A stretch of DNA of 64,000 bases from Psychrobacter urativorans (GCF_904846675.1 NZ_CAJHBT010000003.1:1-64000); one strand, 5' to 3'; counted from the first letter of the stretch, positions 1 through 8,390 are shown. The notes: generated by a model from the letters alone, not told the origin. A program made the numbers and translations.

Positions 1-51
1 CTCGGGAGTGTAGTTTCGTGTTTTCATTGTCGTATTCTCTCAGATTGTTGA

Positions 52-864
52 GTCTCCGACAATACCGGGGCGGTTCAATATGATGGAGAGATCAATGCGC
101 TTGATTTTAAAAACAACACCGCAGCCGCTCGTCAATTGATTAATGACAAGATAGCCAGACATACCAATCAGATGATTCCTGAACTGCTATCAAAAGAGAG
201 TATTCAGCCGATTACCTCGGCGATATTGACCAATGCGGTTTATTTTAAAGCGGATTGGAGCAGTCGTTTCTGGGTAAGTGGTGATATGCCTTTTCATTAT
301 TTCGATGGTACAAGCAGTGATGTAGATATGATGTTCCAGAATACTGACTTTAGGTATAGTGAAGATGAGCAAGTACAAGTCGTTGAGCTGCCTTATAAAA
401 GTAATGAATTATCAATGCTAGTGGTTTTACCAAAGTCTAAAGAGCCGTCAGCCATGCAGATGCTTATCAAGAACTTGTCAACGACACAAATTACCGATTG
501 GACTAAACGTTTAAAGCAGCAAGATGTTCTTCTGAATCTACCGAAGTTTAAGATAGATGAAGGCTACCCGATGAAGGCAGTACTGACGGATATGGGCATG
601 CCAAGCGTGTTTGGGAATCAAGCTAAGTTTAACGTGTTTGCAGATAGCTCACCCATCGCCATTGACGATATTCATCATCAAGCAGTTATCGATGTTAATG
701 AAATAGGAACAGAGGCGGCAGCAGCGACAGGCGTCGTTGCAGTAGATATGTCTGGTCCTATGCATCCACCAGTCGCGTTTAAAGCCGATCACCCGTTTAT
801 GTTTATGATTAAGGACAATAAAACGGATGCGATATTATTTTTAGGTCAGGTGAATAAGCCTTAA
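52..864 (+). pseudogene. Serpin (serine protease inhibitor), 5'-truncated
   Basis: This encodes the C-terminal two thirds of a serpin, a suicide inhibitor that traps serine proteases by inserting its cleaved reactive-centre loop into a beta-sheet. Visible serpin landmarks are TNAVYFKADW (strand 3A region), ELPYK, LPKFKI and the C-terminal F-x-ADHPFMFMI followed by ILFLGQVNKP. The hinge EIGTEAAAATG is of the inhibitory type, small residues without charge. Counting from hinge Glu as P17 puts Met-Ser at P1-P1'. The frame is open only from an in-frame TGA at 49-51; the first possible start is TTG at 136. About 100-120 N-terminal residues normal for a serpin are missing and I could not find them in the other frames of positions 1-50. 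It is either a remnant or frameshifted from sequence outside the window. Serpins are rare in Proteobacteria, so acquisition by transfer is likely (inference). Confidence 0.8.
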
Positions 865-898
865 TCTCAGGTAATTCAATTAGGATACGGGTAGATTT

Positions 899-1434
899 AT
901 GCACCAATTAATAGTCCAATCCGACATCTTGTTTACACGTGCAAAGAATCTCAAAATCTTAGGAGCAGCATTGCTAAATCATCTCGTTTTACTCACTGCA
1001 CTTTTAGCACTCCTATCATTTTCAGGTTGCGCCAATCAGAGCTTAGAGAACCCTAGAGTTTTTCCTGCAGATTACCAGTGATTATAGAAGTTAAGCAGCC
1101 GTTACAAATTGCCACTTGGTCTCCCAATAAATATAACGGTCAATTTACAGCTATAGGTTCTGGATATTTGACAGTTGTTAATAACTGTCTTGCTATATCT
1201 AGAGATAATGAGGTGACGACCAAAAATAATACTTATTTACTGGTGCTAGCGGACACTTCTTTTTCTTAGGATGCGAATACAGAGACTCTTACCTTTGAAG
1301 AAAAACCTTATAAAATTGGAGATGAGCTTTATCTTGGCGGTACTGTATTTTTTTATCCTAACGCTAATATTACCGATAAGATAAAAGTAAACTGGATAGA
1401 TTGTGGTTTAGATAAAGGGTGGCTTGGTGGCTGA
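899..1434 (+). pseudogene. Disrupted lipoprotein gene
   Basis: I do not recognise the family. The first 60 codons (899-1081) give a hydrophobic signal segment ending in a lipobox-like LSFSGC, so the protein would have been an outer or inner membrane lipoprotein. The reading then continues one frame over from 1078 (GTGA overlap), runs to a TAG at 1267, and stays open in that same frame from 1270 to TGA at 1432 with protein-like composition (YKIGDELYLGG, KVNWIDCG). One frameshift plus one nonsense codon therefore separate what was probably a protein of about 178 residues. A possible Shine-Dalgarno AGGA lies upstream of the first ATG. It lies 34 bp after the serpin on the same strand, so the two may have been co-transcribed. 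The alternative is two small overlapping real genes, which seems less likely. Confidence 0.55.
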
Positions 1435-1536
1435 GCTGGATAGACCATTACTTAAACTTTAGAAGCTGATTTTCCAGATAGCTTTAATAGATAAATTATT
1501 TAAAAACGGTAATCTAAATAATAAACACGAAAACCT

Positions 1537-1587
1537 ATGTGTAATTATTCAACATTTATATTTAATAAATGTTGAATAATTACACAT
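1537..1587. repeat. Perfect 23-bp inverted repeat, 5-nt loop
   Basis: Arms 1537-1559 and 1565-1587 are exact reverse complements (ATGTGTAATTATTCAAC... against its complement) around a 5-nt loop. It is AT-rich and followed by a short T-run. It may terminate transcription from the serpin/lipoprotein side, or be a small palindromic repeat; no gene overlaps it. Confidence 0.85.
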
Positions 1588-1736
1588 TTTTAGTGACCAA
1601 AATTTGGAATACAGCTTGTATAAAATGTCTTGAATTACGCTAAATGTCATAGCTGCTTATTGATTATACCTCTTGCTATATATAGTATTGCAGGTTAATA
1701 TACTTTAAGATTTCTTTAAGTAATTTAGTGGTTCTA

Positions 1737-1783
1737 GCCTGTCACGCCGGGGGTCGCGGGTTCGAGTCCCGTCCGCTGCGCCA
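1737..1783 (+). other. 3' fragment of tRNA-Asp(GTC): attachment-site remnant
   Basis: The 47 nt run from the anticodon loop (CCTGTCACG, anticodon GTC at 1741-1743) through variable loop, T-arm (GGTTCGAGTCC) and acceptor strand to an encoded CCA at 1781-1783. This matches the 3' part of bacterial tRNA-Asp. The 5' half is absent: upstream bases do not pair with the acceptor strand CCGCTGC or with the anticodon stem. Tyrosine recombinases commonly integrate at tRNA 3' ends and leave such a partial copy at the distal end of the element. Given its orientation, the element would lie to the left (positions below 1737). An intact tRNA-Asp should lie beyond the left edge of the window. Confidence 0.85.
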
Positions 1784-1811
1784 TATTTAAAACAAGTTTA
1801 AGCAAGTTTCG

Positions 1812-1842
1812 CCTCAAGTATTAGCTTACTTGGGGTTTTTTT
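1812..1842 (+). terminator. Rho-independent terminator after tRNA-Asp fragment
   Basis: Stem CCTCAAGTA / TACTTGGGG (one G-T pair) with a 6-nt loop, followed by seven T (1836-1842). It directly follows the tRNA fragment and is probably the original terminator of the tRNA-Asp transcription unit. Confidence 0.8.
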
Positions 1843-2187
1843 GTGCCTGATATTTTCATCTTATTGATTTTAATGAATGTTCTTATAATCCAATTAGAGA
1901 TACAGCTAAGTTGACTTATGATATTCAAGATTAAAAGCTCTTATCTTTACAACAGAAATTTTTTATCCGTTTGTTAGTGAATAGTATTTCTCATCTTAGA
2001 CCTTCTTTGATACCCACTAGTCAGCGAGGTGTCACAATGAATCGAATTAGCCAGTGAGGGCGGATTGACATAGCGATATAAGTTGGTTGTAATTTCGTAG
2101 TTCTTCTAACCCTGGCAATAAATGTTATGCTGTAATTTATCAATTAAGTGTCAAACACAGTTTATTAACATAGAAAGGAGTAAGGTT
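1843..2187. other. Gene-free stretch before the LRR gene
   Basis: No open frame of useful length and no structured RNA recognised. It ends in a good Shine-Dalgarno, AAAGGAG, for the gene starting at 2188. It could contain decayed coding sequence, but I could not identify any. Confidence 0.4.
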
Positions 2188-3669
2188 ATGACTCAAGATA
2201 ATAATAAGAATCATCAAGAAGTTGCTGAGTCTAATGCTTCCAATAAAGTACTAGATACTAATGATGGTTGGATTGAGAAAATATGGGAATGGGCAGATGA
2301 GTTTGATATGCTTGGATATGAAATTCCTCATGATAAAGAGACATTACTGGCAATAAAAAAGCTAGAGATTCCGGAGTTTGATGTAACTGGTCGGGACGAA
2401 CAGGAGTATATAGATAAATATAGAATAGACTATATACCTGATGAACTAACCTATCTCAAGAATCTCGTAGAAATTAACTTTTATGGTATTAATTCGAGTA
2501 ATCTTCCACAAAGTATCGGCCGACTCGCTAATCTTACTAAGATTTTTATCAATCATTGTAAGCTTATAAACCTACCTGACAGCATTGGGCAACTCACTAA
2601 CCTTACTGAGCTTTTTATCAGTCATTGTGAGCTCAGACGTCTACCTGATAGCATTGGACAACTTACTAACCTTACTGAGCTTTTTATTAGCCATTGTGAG
2701 CTAAGGGATCTGCCTGACAGCATTGGGCAACTCAGTAGCCTCACTGAACTGGATCTTATTCAGTGTGAGCTTAGAGACCTACCTGACTCTATCGGCCAAC
2801 TTACTAATCTTACCAAGCTTTTTATTAGTCATTGTAAGCTGAGGAATCTTCCTGAAAGCATTGGTCAACTCACTAACCTTACTGAGCTGGATCTTATACA
2901 CTGTGAACTTAAAGACCTGCCTGACAGCATTGGGAAACTCACTAACCTAAATAAGCTCTATATTAATCATTGTGAATTTAAAAATCTACCTGAAAGTATT
3001 GGGCAACTCACTAATCTAACTGAGCTTTTCATTAGTCATAGCGCGCTCAAAGACTTACCTGACAGCATTGGCCAACTTATTAACCTTACTAAACTTGATC
3101 TCATTCACTGTGATTTTAATAGCCTGCCTGACAGCATTGGGCAACTCGCTGACCTAACTGAGCTTAATCTTATTCACTGTGAGCTTAAAGATTTACCTAA
3201 GAGCATTGGGCAACTCAAGAACCTAACCAAACTTGATCTTGATCATTGCAAGCTTAAAGACCTACCTGACAGCATTGGGCAACTCACTAATCTAACTGAG
3301 CTTTTTATCAGTCATAGCGAGCTTAAAGACTTACCTGACAGCATTGGTCAACTTACCAACCTTACTAAGCTTTATATTAACCATTGCAAGCTTAGAGACC
3401 TACCTGACGGCATTGGCGAACTTACTAATCTTACTAAGCTTTATATTAACCATTGCGAGCTTAAAGACCTGCCCGATAGCATTAATCGACTCACTAGCCT
3501 AACTAAGCTTGAGCTTATTGACTGTGATCTTAGAGACCTTCCTGACTGTTTTTTGCAGCTAACCAATCTAGACTGTATTAATCTTGAAGGAAACCCACTT
3601 GATAAACTTTCACCAAAAGCGATAAAGTATTTACGTGCTATAGAGACAGTGTATGGTTGGAGGAAATAG
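2188..3669 (+). CDS. Leucine-rich repeat protein (16 x 23-residue repeats)
   Basis: A 493-residue protein of unknown specific function. The start at 2188 is chosen because AAAGGAG sits just upstream; an in-frame ATG at 2122 lacks this. Residues 1-105 are acidic and contain no recognised domain, signal peptide or membrane segment. Residues 106-473 are sixteen consecutive 23-residue leucine-rich repeats of the pattern LPDSIGQLTNLTELFISHCELRD. A 20-residue tail ends in YGWRK. LRR proteins form curved solenoids that bind other proteins. The position normally held by Asn in LRRs (the asparagine ladder) is Cys in most repeats, usually preceded by His. There is no E3-ligase (NEL) domain of the kind seen in type III effectors, and no LPXTG or autotransporter tail, so a cytoplasmic role or unconventional export are both possible. 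It stands alone next to a tRNA attachment remnant, which suggests accessory DNA. Confidence 0.85.
   Translation: MTQDNNKNHQEVAESNASNKVLDTNDGWIEKIWEWADEFDMLGYEIPHDKETLLAIKKLEIPEFDVTGRDEQEYIDKYRIDYIPDELTYLKNLVEINFYGINSSNLPQSIGRLANLTKIFINHCKLINLPDSIGQLTNLTELFISHCELRRLPDSIGQLTNLTELFISHCELRDLPDSIGQLSSLTELDLIQCELRDLPDSIGQLTNLTKLFISHCKLRNLPESIGQLTNLTELDLIHCELKDLPDSIGKLTNLNKLYINHCEFKNLPESIGQLTNLTELFISHSALKDLPDSIGQLINLTKLDLIHCDFNSLPDSIGQLADLTELNLIHCELKDLPKSIGQLKNLTKLDLDHCKLKDLPDSIGQLTNLTELFISHSELKDLPDSIGQLTNLTKLYINHCKLRDLPDGIGELTNLTKLYINHCELKDLPDSINRLTSLTKLELIDCDLRDLPDCFLQLTNLDCINLEGNPLDKLSPKAIKYLRAIETVYGWRK
2503..3606 (+). repeat. Sixteen tandem 69-bp units in the LRR gene
   Basis: Each 69-bp unit encodes one 23-residue LRR; sixteen units fit exactly between 2503 and 3606 in frame. 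Several neighbouring copies are nearly identical at DNA level, which makes unit gain and loss by recombination likely. Confidence 0.9.
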
Positions 3670-4000
3670 TCACGCGGCTACTTATAATGAACCACTCACT
3701 ATATCGAAGGCTGTCTTATTGAGATCAGGCGGATAGACCTGACGTGACTAAACATAAACACGATTAAAATCCCCCAAATTTAATTCTACAGTTTTGTCGG
3801 CATACCTCAACTGTTAAGAATGTCGTGGAGCAGCGATTAGGGAATGGTGGAATTTATCACCCCCCCCCCATCCCCTAATCTGCTTATCATTGTGATGGTT
3901 GAATATTTAATAACTAATCTTTAATAGTCGTCTCTAATACTTAAAGCTCACTTATTCACTGCAGCCCTTGTACCAGAGACCTAAAAAGTATCAAACCGTT
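3670..4000. other. Convergent gap with a C10 tract inside a hairpin
   Basis: Between the LRR gene (+) and a transglycosylase (-). It holds an inverted repeat GATTAGGG (3835-3842) / CCCTAATC (3873-3880). Ten consecutive C (3860-3869) lie in the loop region. No T-run follows, so a classical terminator is not clear. No gene seen. Confidence 0.6.
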
Positions 4001-5317
4001 TCACCATGACGCTAGTGATGAGGCGCTACGCTGGGTAATAAATCCATCTGGCGTTTGTCCATTGTCCCCTTGCCAGCGCTGGAATGCCTTACGGGTATTA
4101 GTACCGACAATACCGTCAGCGCCTTTAGTATCATAACCTGCATTGGTTAAACGGTTCTGTAAATTGCGTGCTTGAGAAGTTGATAGTGGGCGCTCATAGC
4201 GCGGCCATGATTTTTGTAGACCGCCCTGTCCAGCGATGGCTTTACCCAGTAAGCTGACGCCTAATGCATAGTTTGAAGAGTTATTATAGACCTTGATAAC
4301 GTCAAAGTTTTTACTTAATAACAGTGCAGGACCTTCTTTACCAGCAGGAAGCCATAGCTCAAAAATCGTTCCAGAATCTAGGTAATTACCATTTACGCTA
4401 CTAACACCCATCGAGCGCCATTGAGAGAATGACTGCTTGGTACTGACAGTAGAGTAGTCAAATGACGAGGGTAAAGTAACCTCATAAAATGGTGCTAGAC
4501 CGCGCACCCAGCCAGCATTACTCAAATAGTTGGCAGTAGAGGCCAGTGCATCCGCCGTTGACCATGGGTTTTTATGTCCGTTGCCATCGCCATCCACCCC
4601 TTCTTTTAGCCAAGTAGCAGGGATAAACTGCGTCTGTCCCATTCCACCTGCCCAAGAGCCTTCCAGCTGCGACCAAGACACATCTCCACGTTGTAGCAGT
4701 GTCATTAATGATAATAATTGGCTTTCAGCAAACGCTTGGCGGCGACCCTCATAGGCAAGACTCGCCAGCGCACTCGGCAGATGACTATTACCCGTGACCG
4801 CGCCGTAAGACGACTCCATACCCCAAATAGCAGCGACAATCTCGGCGTTAACTCCATATTGTGACTCTAAACCTGATAAATACGAGCGCTGCTCTGCAAA
4901 TTTGTTTTTACCAGTATTTACCCGCCCAGTCGACACGGCAGAATCTGCATAGTCCCAAGGCATCTTCGAAAACTCTGGCTGACCTGAGTCTAGAGAGATA
5001 ACCTGTTGGTTCAAGTAAGCTGAGTCCAGCAAGCGTTGAACGTCATAGCTATTGTAACCTGAGGCAATCGCGCGCGTTGAGAAGTCCGACTTCCAGTCTG
5101 CAAAAGTGCTATAGCTTGGCTTCGGCGTCGGTTGAGGTTTTACCACCTTATTCGGCTGGACGATGACAGGTGCAGGCTTAATGATGGTTTGACTTTCAGT
5201 GATTTGGACATTGCCATGACGAACTGGTTTACTCGGTTGCTTTACAGTCGGCTGGCTAACACAACTGGCTAAAAACAGCACAGTGAATAGCGCAAGATAT
5301 TGCTTTTTTAACATCAT
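4001..5317 (-). CDS. Lytic murein transglycosylase, MltB-like lipoprotein
   Basis: Cleaves the glycan strand of peptidoglycan between MurNAc and GlcNAc with formation of 1,6-anhydroMurNAc. The protein starts MMLKKQY at 5317, and an N-terminal segment ends in a lipobox LASC with Cys19, so it should be a periplasm-facing lipoprotein. A Pro/Lys/Gln-rich linker follows to about residue 70. The SLT_2 (MltB-type) catalytic domain spans about 70-330, with the catalytic Glu in AAIWGMESSYG (about residue 168) and GGMGQTQF typical of the family. A C-terminal peptidoglycan-binding domain of PGBD type covers about residues 375-438 (AGYDTKGADGIVGTNTRKAFQRWQ begins it). The open frame extends upstream to a TTG at 5335, but the ATG pair with GAG spacing is more plausible. 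Monocistronic by spacing. Confidence 0.9.
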   Translation of the reverse strand: MMLKKQYLALFTVLFLASCVSQPTVKQPSKPVRHGNVQITESQTIIKPAPVIVQPNKVVKPQPTPKPSYSTFADWKSDFSTRAIASGYNSYDVQRLLDSAYLNQQVISLDSGQPEFSKMPWDYADSAVSTGRVNTGKNKFAEQRSYLSGLESQYGVNAEIVAAIWGMESSYGAVTGNSHLPSALASLAYEGRRQAFAESQLLSLMTLLQRGDVSWSQLEGSWAGGMGQTQFIPATWLKEGVDGDGNGHKNPWSTADALASTANYLSNAGWVRGLAPFYEVTLPSSFDYSTVSTKQSFSQWRSMGVSSVNGNYLDSGTIFELWLPAGKEGPALLLSKNFDVIKVYNNSSNYALGVSLLGKAIAGQGGLQKSWPRYERPLSTSQARNLQNRLTNAGYDTKGADGIVGTNTRKAFQRWQGDNGQTPDGFITQRSASSLASW

Positions 5318-5383
5318 AAAAGTCTCGAATAACAATAATAACTAAAAAAGTAGGTCAAATTTAGAGCAAGTTGAAGAACACAG

Positions 5384-5521
5384 ATGGAATATTTATCGCA
5401 AAGCCATTGCGCAATACCTAAAACTGACTTGAACAACAAGAAAGTTACTTTAGCAATAATCAGTAATAAAGTCGATGGTAAGTACGGCGATTATTATTTA
5501 CCATGGGCAGATAGACAATAA
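5384..5521 (+). CDS. Possible 45-residue small protein
   Basis: ATG at 5384 opens a 45-codon frame ending KYGDYYLPWADRQ with TAA at 5519-5521. The stop abuts the base of a terminator whose right arm is followed by T residues on this strand. The ribosome-binding site is weak (GAAGAA). No family recognised; it may be chance or a relic C-terminus. It is the only plausible coding content of this gap. Confidence 0.25.
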   Translation: MEYLSQSHCAIPKTDLNNKKVTLAIISNKVDGKYGDYYLPWADRQ

Positions 5522-5556
5522 AAACCACGCTAGCAGTAGCTGTTAGCGTGGTTTTT
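5520..5556. terminator. Bidirectional terminator
   Basis: Stem AAAAACCACGCTA / TAGCGTGGTTTTT with a short internal CAG/CTG pairing. The A- and T-tracts allow it to act on both strands; on the minus strand it ends the unit that includes the FAD-oxidase pseudogene. Confidence 0.85.
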
Positions 5557-5611
5557 ATCTAGAATAATCCAACTTTTTAGGCTGAGATTTTAACATGTAA
5601 AACAATAAGCT

Positions 5612-6900
5612 CTACAGTATATTCACCGCTTTACTTAAGGTAGTTACTAACGGATCAAGATACTTATAACGTCCCTGATGTAGCAGTGTTGAGGTTTCTA
5701 AGCTGACCTGTTTCTCACTACCAAGATAAGTAAATAATGCTTGCGCTGCTTGCTTACCAGAAGTCGCCGCCTGCTCCATCGTTGGAATTTTCCAGCGACC
5801 GGTCACTGAGACAATCTCACCTGCTACCACCACATTGTCCCACTGAGTGTTGGTCTCAATTAGCGTATCTTCGGCGTTACGCACATAGATTTGTGCCAAG
5901 TTCACCCAGCGCTTACCGTTATCTTGCAAGATTCCCATCTCAGCAGTTTCAATATCCGCATACGCCTGCCAGTCCTCGGTATATAGCAAATTAATCGGAT
6001 CAACAATACCGCCTTTAGCAATAGCTTGGCGCTGCTCGCTATTAATAATACCCAGCTGATATAGAATCTCTTCTTTAGCCTCACTTGGGGTACATTTCAT
6101 AAAGCGCTTGCCAAATAGGGAACCTTTATTAAATGGTGAGCTACAAGTTGCTGATAAGTTATAGTCAAAGCTATCAGGGAACTCAACATCGTGCCAAAAA
6201 CCACCCCGATGCTGAATTTGAAAGACAATATTCCAAGGCGCATCAAAGCATAAATTATAAGACTTTCCTAAGAATGGTTCAAAGGCTGCGGGCATTTCTG
6301 TCAATGGATACTGAGTACCAAATGACCATTCATCATTAAATGGCTTTTTAACTTGCGGCAATAGCCCTATTTTCCATAATACTTCGTGTGGTAAAGCCAT
6401 AACTGCTGCATCAAAGTGCTGTTGCAAACAATCATCGATTCGATGGTCTGTAAATCTATCGCTGCGCGCCTATCGATTGCAACGCGCTTGCCTTTTTTTA
6501 CGCTCGCACCATCTTTATCAGCATCGTCTTTATTTTCATCATTAAAGCTACCGTTACCACTTTGGTAAAACTGATAATCATCAACAGGCGTTAGCATGTG
6601 CAGTAGTCCTGCACGGTCAAAGATATTAAATAGCGAGAAGTAAGTAGAACTCAGTGCACGAATAGAATGCTCCTCAAAACGCTGCTCATCTGTATTAAAG
6701 TAACCAATCATTTTGCCGCCGCAGCTATCACGTGACTCGACTATGGTGATATCAAGACTGGAATCTTCGGACAACTCAAAGGCAGCAGTAAGTCCTGAAA
6801 TACCGCCACCGGCGATTAGGATTTTTTTCTTATCATGCTGACATTTAGCGTTCTGCATATTATTTTCAGAGTTAGTTTGTTTTGAAGTAAGGTCTGACAT
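5612..6900 (-). pseudogene. FAD-dependent amine-oxidase-like protein, broken
   Basis: Two fragments in different frames make up one flavoprotein. The N-terminal part (6900 to about 6430) has the FAD-binding GGGISGLTAAFEL dinucleotide motif and the following E-S-R stretch that binds the ribose. The C-terminal part (about 6420 to 5612) ends with the family signature near GRWKIPTMEQAATSGKQAA, which closes over the flavin. The frames change at about 6420-6430: one fragment runs on out of frame to a stop at 6367, while the other starts with QQHFDAAVMALPHE, which resembles the conserved ..FDAVVLA.P stretch. The sum, about 425 residues, is shorter than usual for phytoene-desaturase or hydroxysqualene-dehydroxylase-like enzymes. 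An internal deletion plus frameshift is therefore the simplest reading. The substrate cannot be deduced. Confidence 0.8.
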
Positions 6901-6960
6901 AGTGTTTCCTTATTATTTCAGAGCATACTGAAAATTCTAGTTTTCAAAAAAATTGACTAA

Positions 6961-7000
6961 AAAATAAGGCAAAGTTATTAAATAACTTTGCCTTATTTTT
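6961..7000 (-). terminator. Terminator downstream of hmp
   Basis: Arms 6961-6979 and 6981-6999 are a perfect 19-bp inverted repeat (core AAGGCAAAGTTATT). On the minus strand a T-rich tract follows, placing it about 50 nt after the hmp stop codon. Confidence 0.85.
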
Positions 7001-7050
7001 TATATTTTAATACAACCGCTCAGTATTCTTTTAAGTTTATTTGTTAATCA

Positions 7051-8247
7051 TTAATTACTAGCTGTGACATCCAGACTCATTTTAGGGCCAAATGGTTCAT
7101 AATGGACGCTATCAACGCCATGCTTTAAAGTCATCAATCCAGCAATAATACTTTCCATAAATGGCATTGAACCACACACATAGACATCTGCGGGTTTCGG
7201 TAGAGTAGCAAGATACGCCTCGTCTAGCAGCTGTCCGTCTTCGAAATAAAAGATATGTTTCTGAACATTTTCGGCAGATTCTAAAAGCTTATTAGCTTGT
7301 TCATCGAAAGCGTGATGCTCTTTATTCTGACAAGCATAAACCCAGATGATAGGTCGCTGAGGGTTAGCCGTTACTTGCGCCTCTAACATGGCTAAGATAG
7401 GCGTTATCCCAACACCGGCACTGAGAAGCACGAGTGGAATCTCATTTTGTTGTATAAGCGTTTTATCTAAAGCAAAGTCGCCCGCTGGAGCGGATAGCAA
7501 AACCATCTCGCCGACCTGTAGCTCATCATGTAAATAGTTGGATACGAGGCCACGATATTCGTCACGATTGTCTCTTTTTACGGCGAAATGAATGCCTTTC
7601 TCCGTATTTGCGGAATATAAAGAATAATGACGTAATGCTAAATGATTACTATCTTTAGGATCCGTCTTTACGGTTATGTATTGACCGGCGGTTAAGTTAA
7701 GTTTATTTAGGTCAATATCCTGCTTATCGTCTACTGGAACGACGGTGAAGGCGGCAATATCTGTCGCTGCTGCTGTTTTTTCAACCACTTTAAAAGTGGC
7801 AAAGCCTGGCCACATCTCTTTTTTATACATACCTTTTTCAATTTGAATAAAGACGGAAGCAATTTCATCATAAGCTTCTGTCCAAGCATTCATAATGTCA
7901 TCATTGGCAGCTTCGCCAAGGACTTGCTTGATTGCACCAAGTAAATACTTACCGACAATAGGATAATGCTCTGGAAGGATTTGTAAGGCGCGATGCTTAT
8001 GACTTATTCCAGTCACTTCCGGTAGTAAAACTTCTAAATGATCAAGATGCTTAGCCGCTGCTAAAACTGTTGTGGCTAATGCTGTCTGTTGGCGACCCAG
8101 TTTTTGGTTGGTTTCATTAAAAATATCTAGAAGTTCAGGATGAGCAGCAAACATATTTTTGTAAAATACTGTTGAGATAGTATTTCCATGTTCTTCCAGT
8201 ACAGGAACAGTTGCTTGTACAATTTCTATGGTTTTAGCGGTAGCCAT
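7051..8247 (-). CDS. hmp: Flavohaemoglobin, nitric oxide dioxygenase
   Basis: Converts NO and O2 to nitrate using NAD(P)H in the cytoplasm, the main aerobic NO defence. At 398 residues it has standard length. Residues 1-140 are the globin domain with distal Tyr29 and Gln53 and proximal His85 (in HKH), all as in E. coli Hmp. Residues about 150-255 are the FAD-binding domain with RHYSLYSA. Residues about 265-390 are the NAD-binding domain with LLSAGVGITP and the C-terminal YVCGSMPFM. The start is supported by AAGAGAGAA just upstream. It stands alone with its own terminator. A close match to the NsrR operator overlaps a TATAAT-like -10 about 120 nt upstream, so induction by NO through NsrR is expected. 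Confidence 0.97.
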   Translation of the reverse strand: MATAKTIEIVQATVPVLEEHGNTISTVFYKNMFAAHPELLDIFNETNQKLGRQQTALATTVLAAAKHLDHLEVLLPEVTGISHKHRALQILPEHYPIVGKYLLGAIKQVLGEAANDDIMNAWTEAYDEIASVFIQIEKGMYKKEMWPGFATFKVVEKTAAATDIAAFTVVPVDDKQDIDLNKLNLTAGQYITVKTDPKDSNHLALRHYSLYSANTEKGIHFAVKRDNRDEYRGLVSNYLHDELQVGEMVLLSAPAGDFALDKTLIQQNEIPLVLLSAGVGITPILAMLEAQVTANPQRPIIWVYACQNKEHHAFDEQANKLLESAENVQKHIFYFEDGQLLDEAYLATLPKPADVYVCGSMPFMESIIAGLMTLKHGVDSVHYEPFGPKMSLDVTASN

Positions 8248-8367
8248 TGGGTTCTCTCTTATTGAGTCATTGCATTAATAAATTGAGGTACTACAGTTGG
8301 CAATAGCGACTAGACTTTTTGGACAGTGATTAAACTTTCATGAGTCAATTAATCAAAACCTTGCCAT

Positions 8368-8390
8368 AAGATACATTATAAATGAATCTT
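8368..8390 (-). promoter_or_regulatory. NsrR operator overlapping the hmp promoter
   Basis: The half-sites AAGATACATTA and AAATGAATCTT, separated by one base, match the known NsrR consensus (AAGATGCATTT-n-AAATGCATCTT) at 9 of 11 and 10 of 11 positions. On the minus strand the sequence TATAAT (8375-8380) lies inside it and could be the hmp -10 element. NsrR is an Fe-S repressor released by NO. Confidence 0.85.

Noticed and set aside
1722..1783. Complete tRNA-Asp gene
   Set aside because: The 5' acceptor strand, D-arm and left side of the anticodon stem are missing, so it cannot fold as a tRNA.
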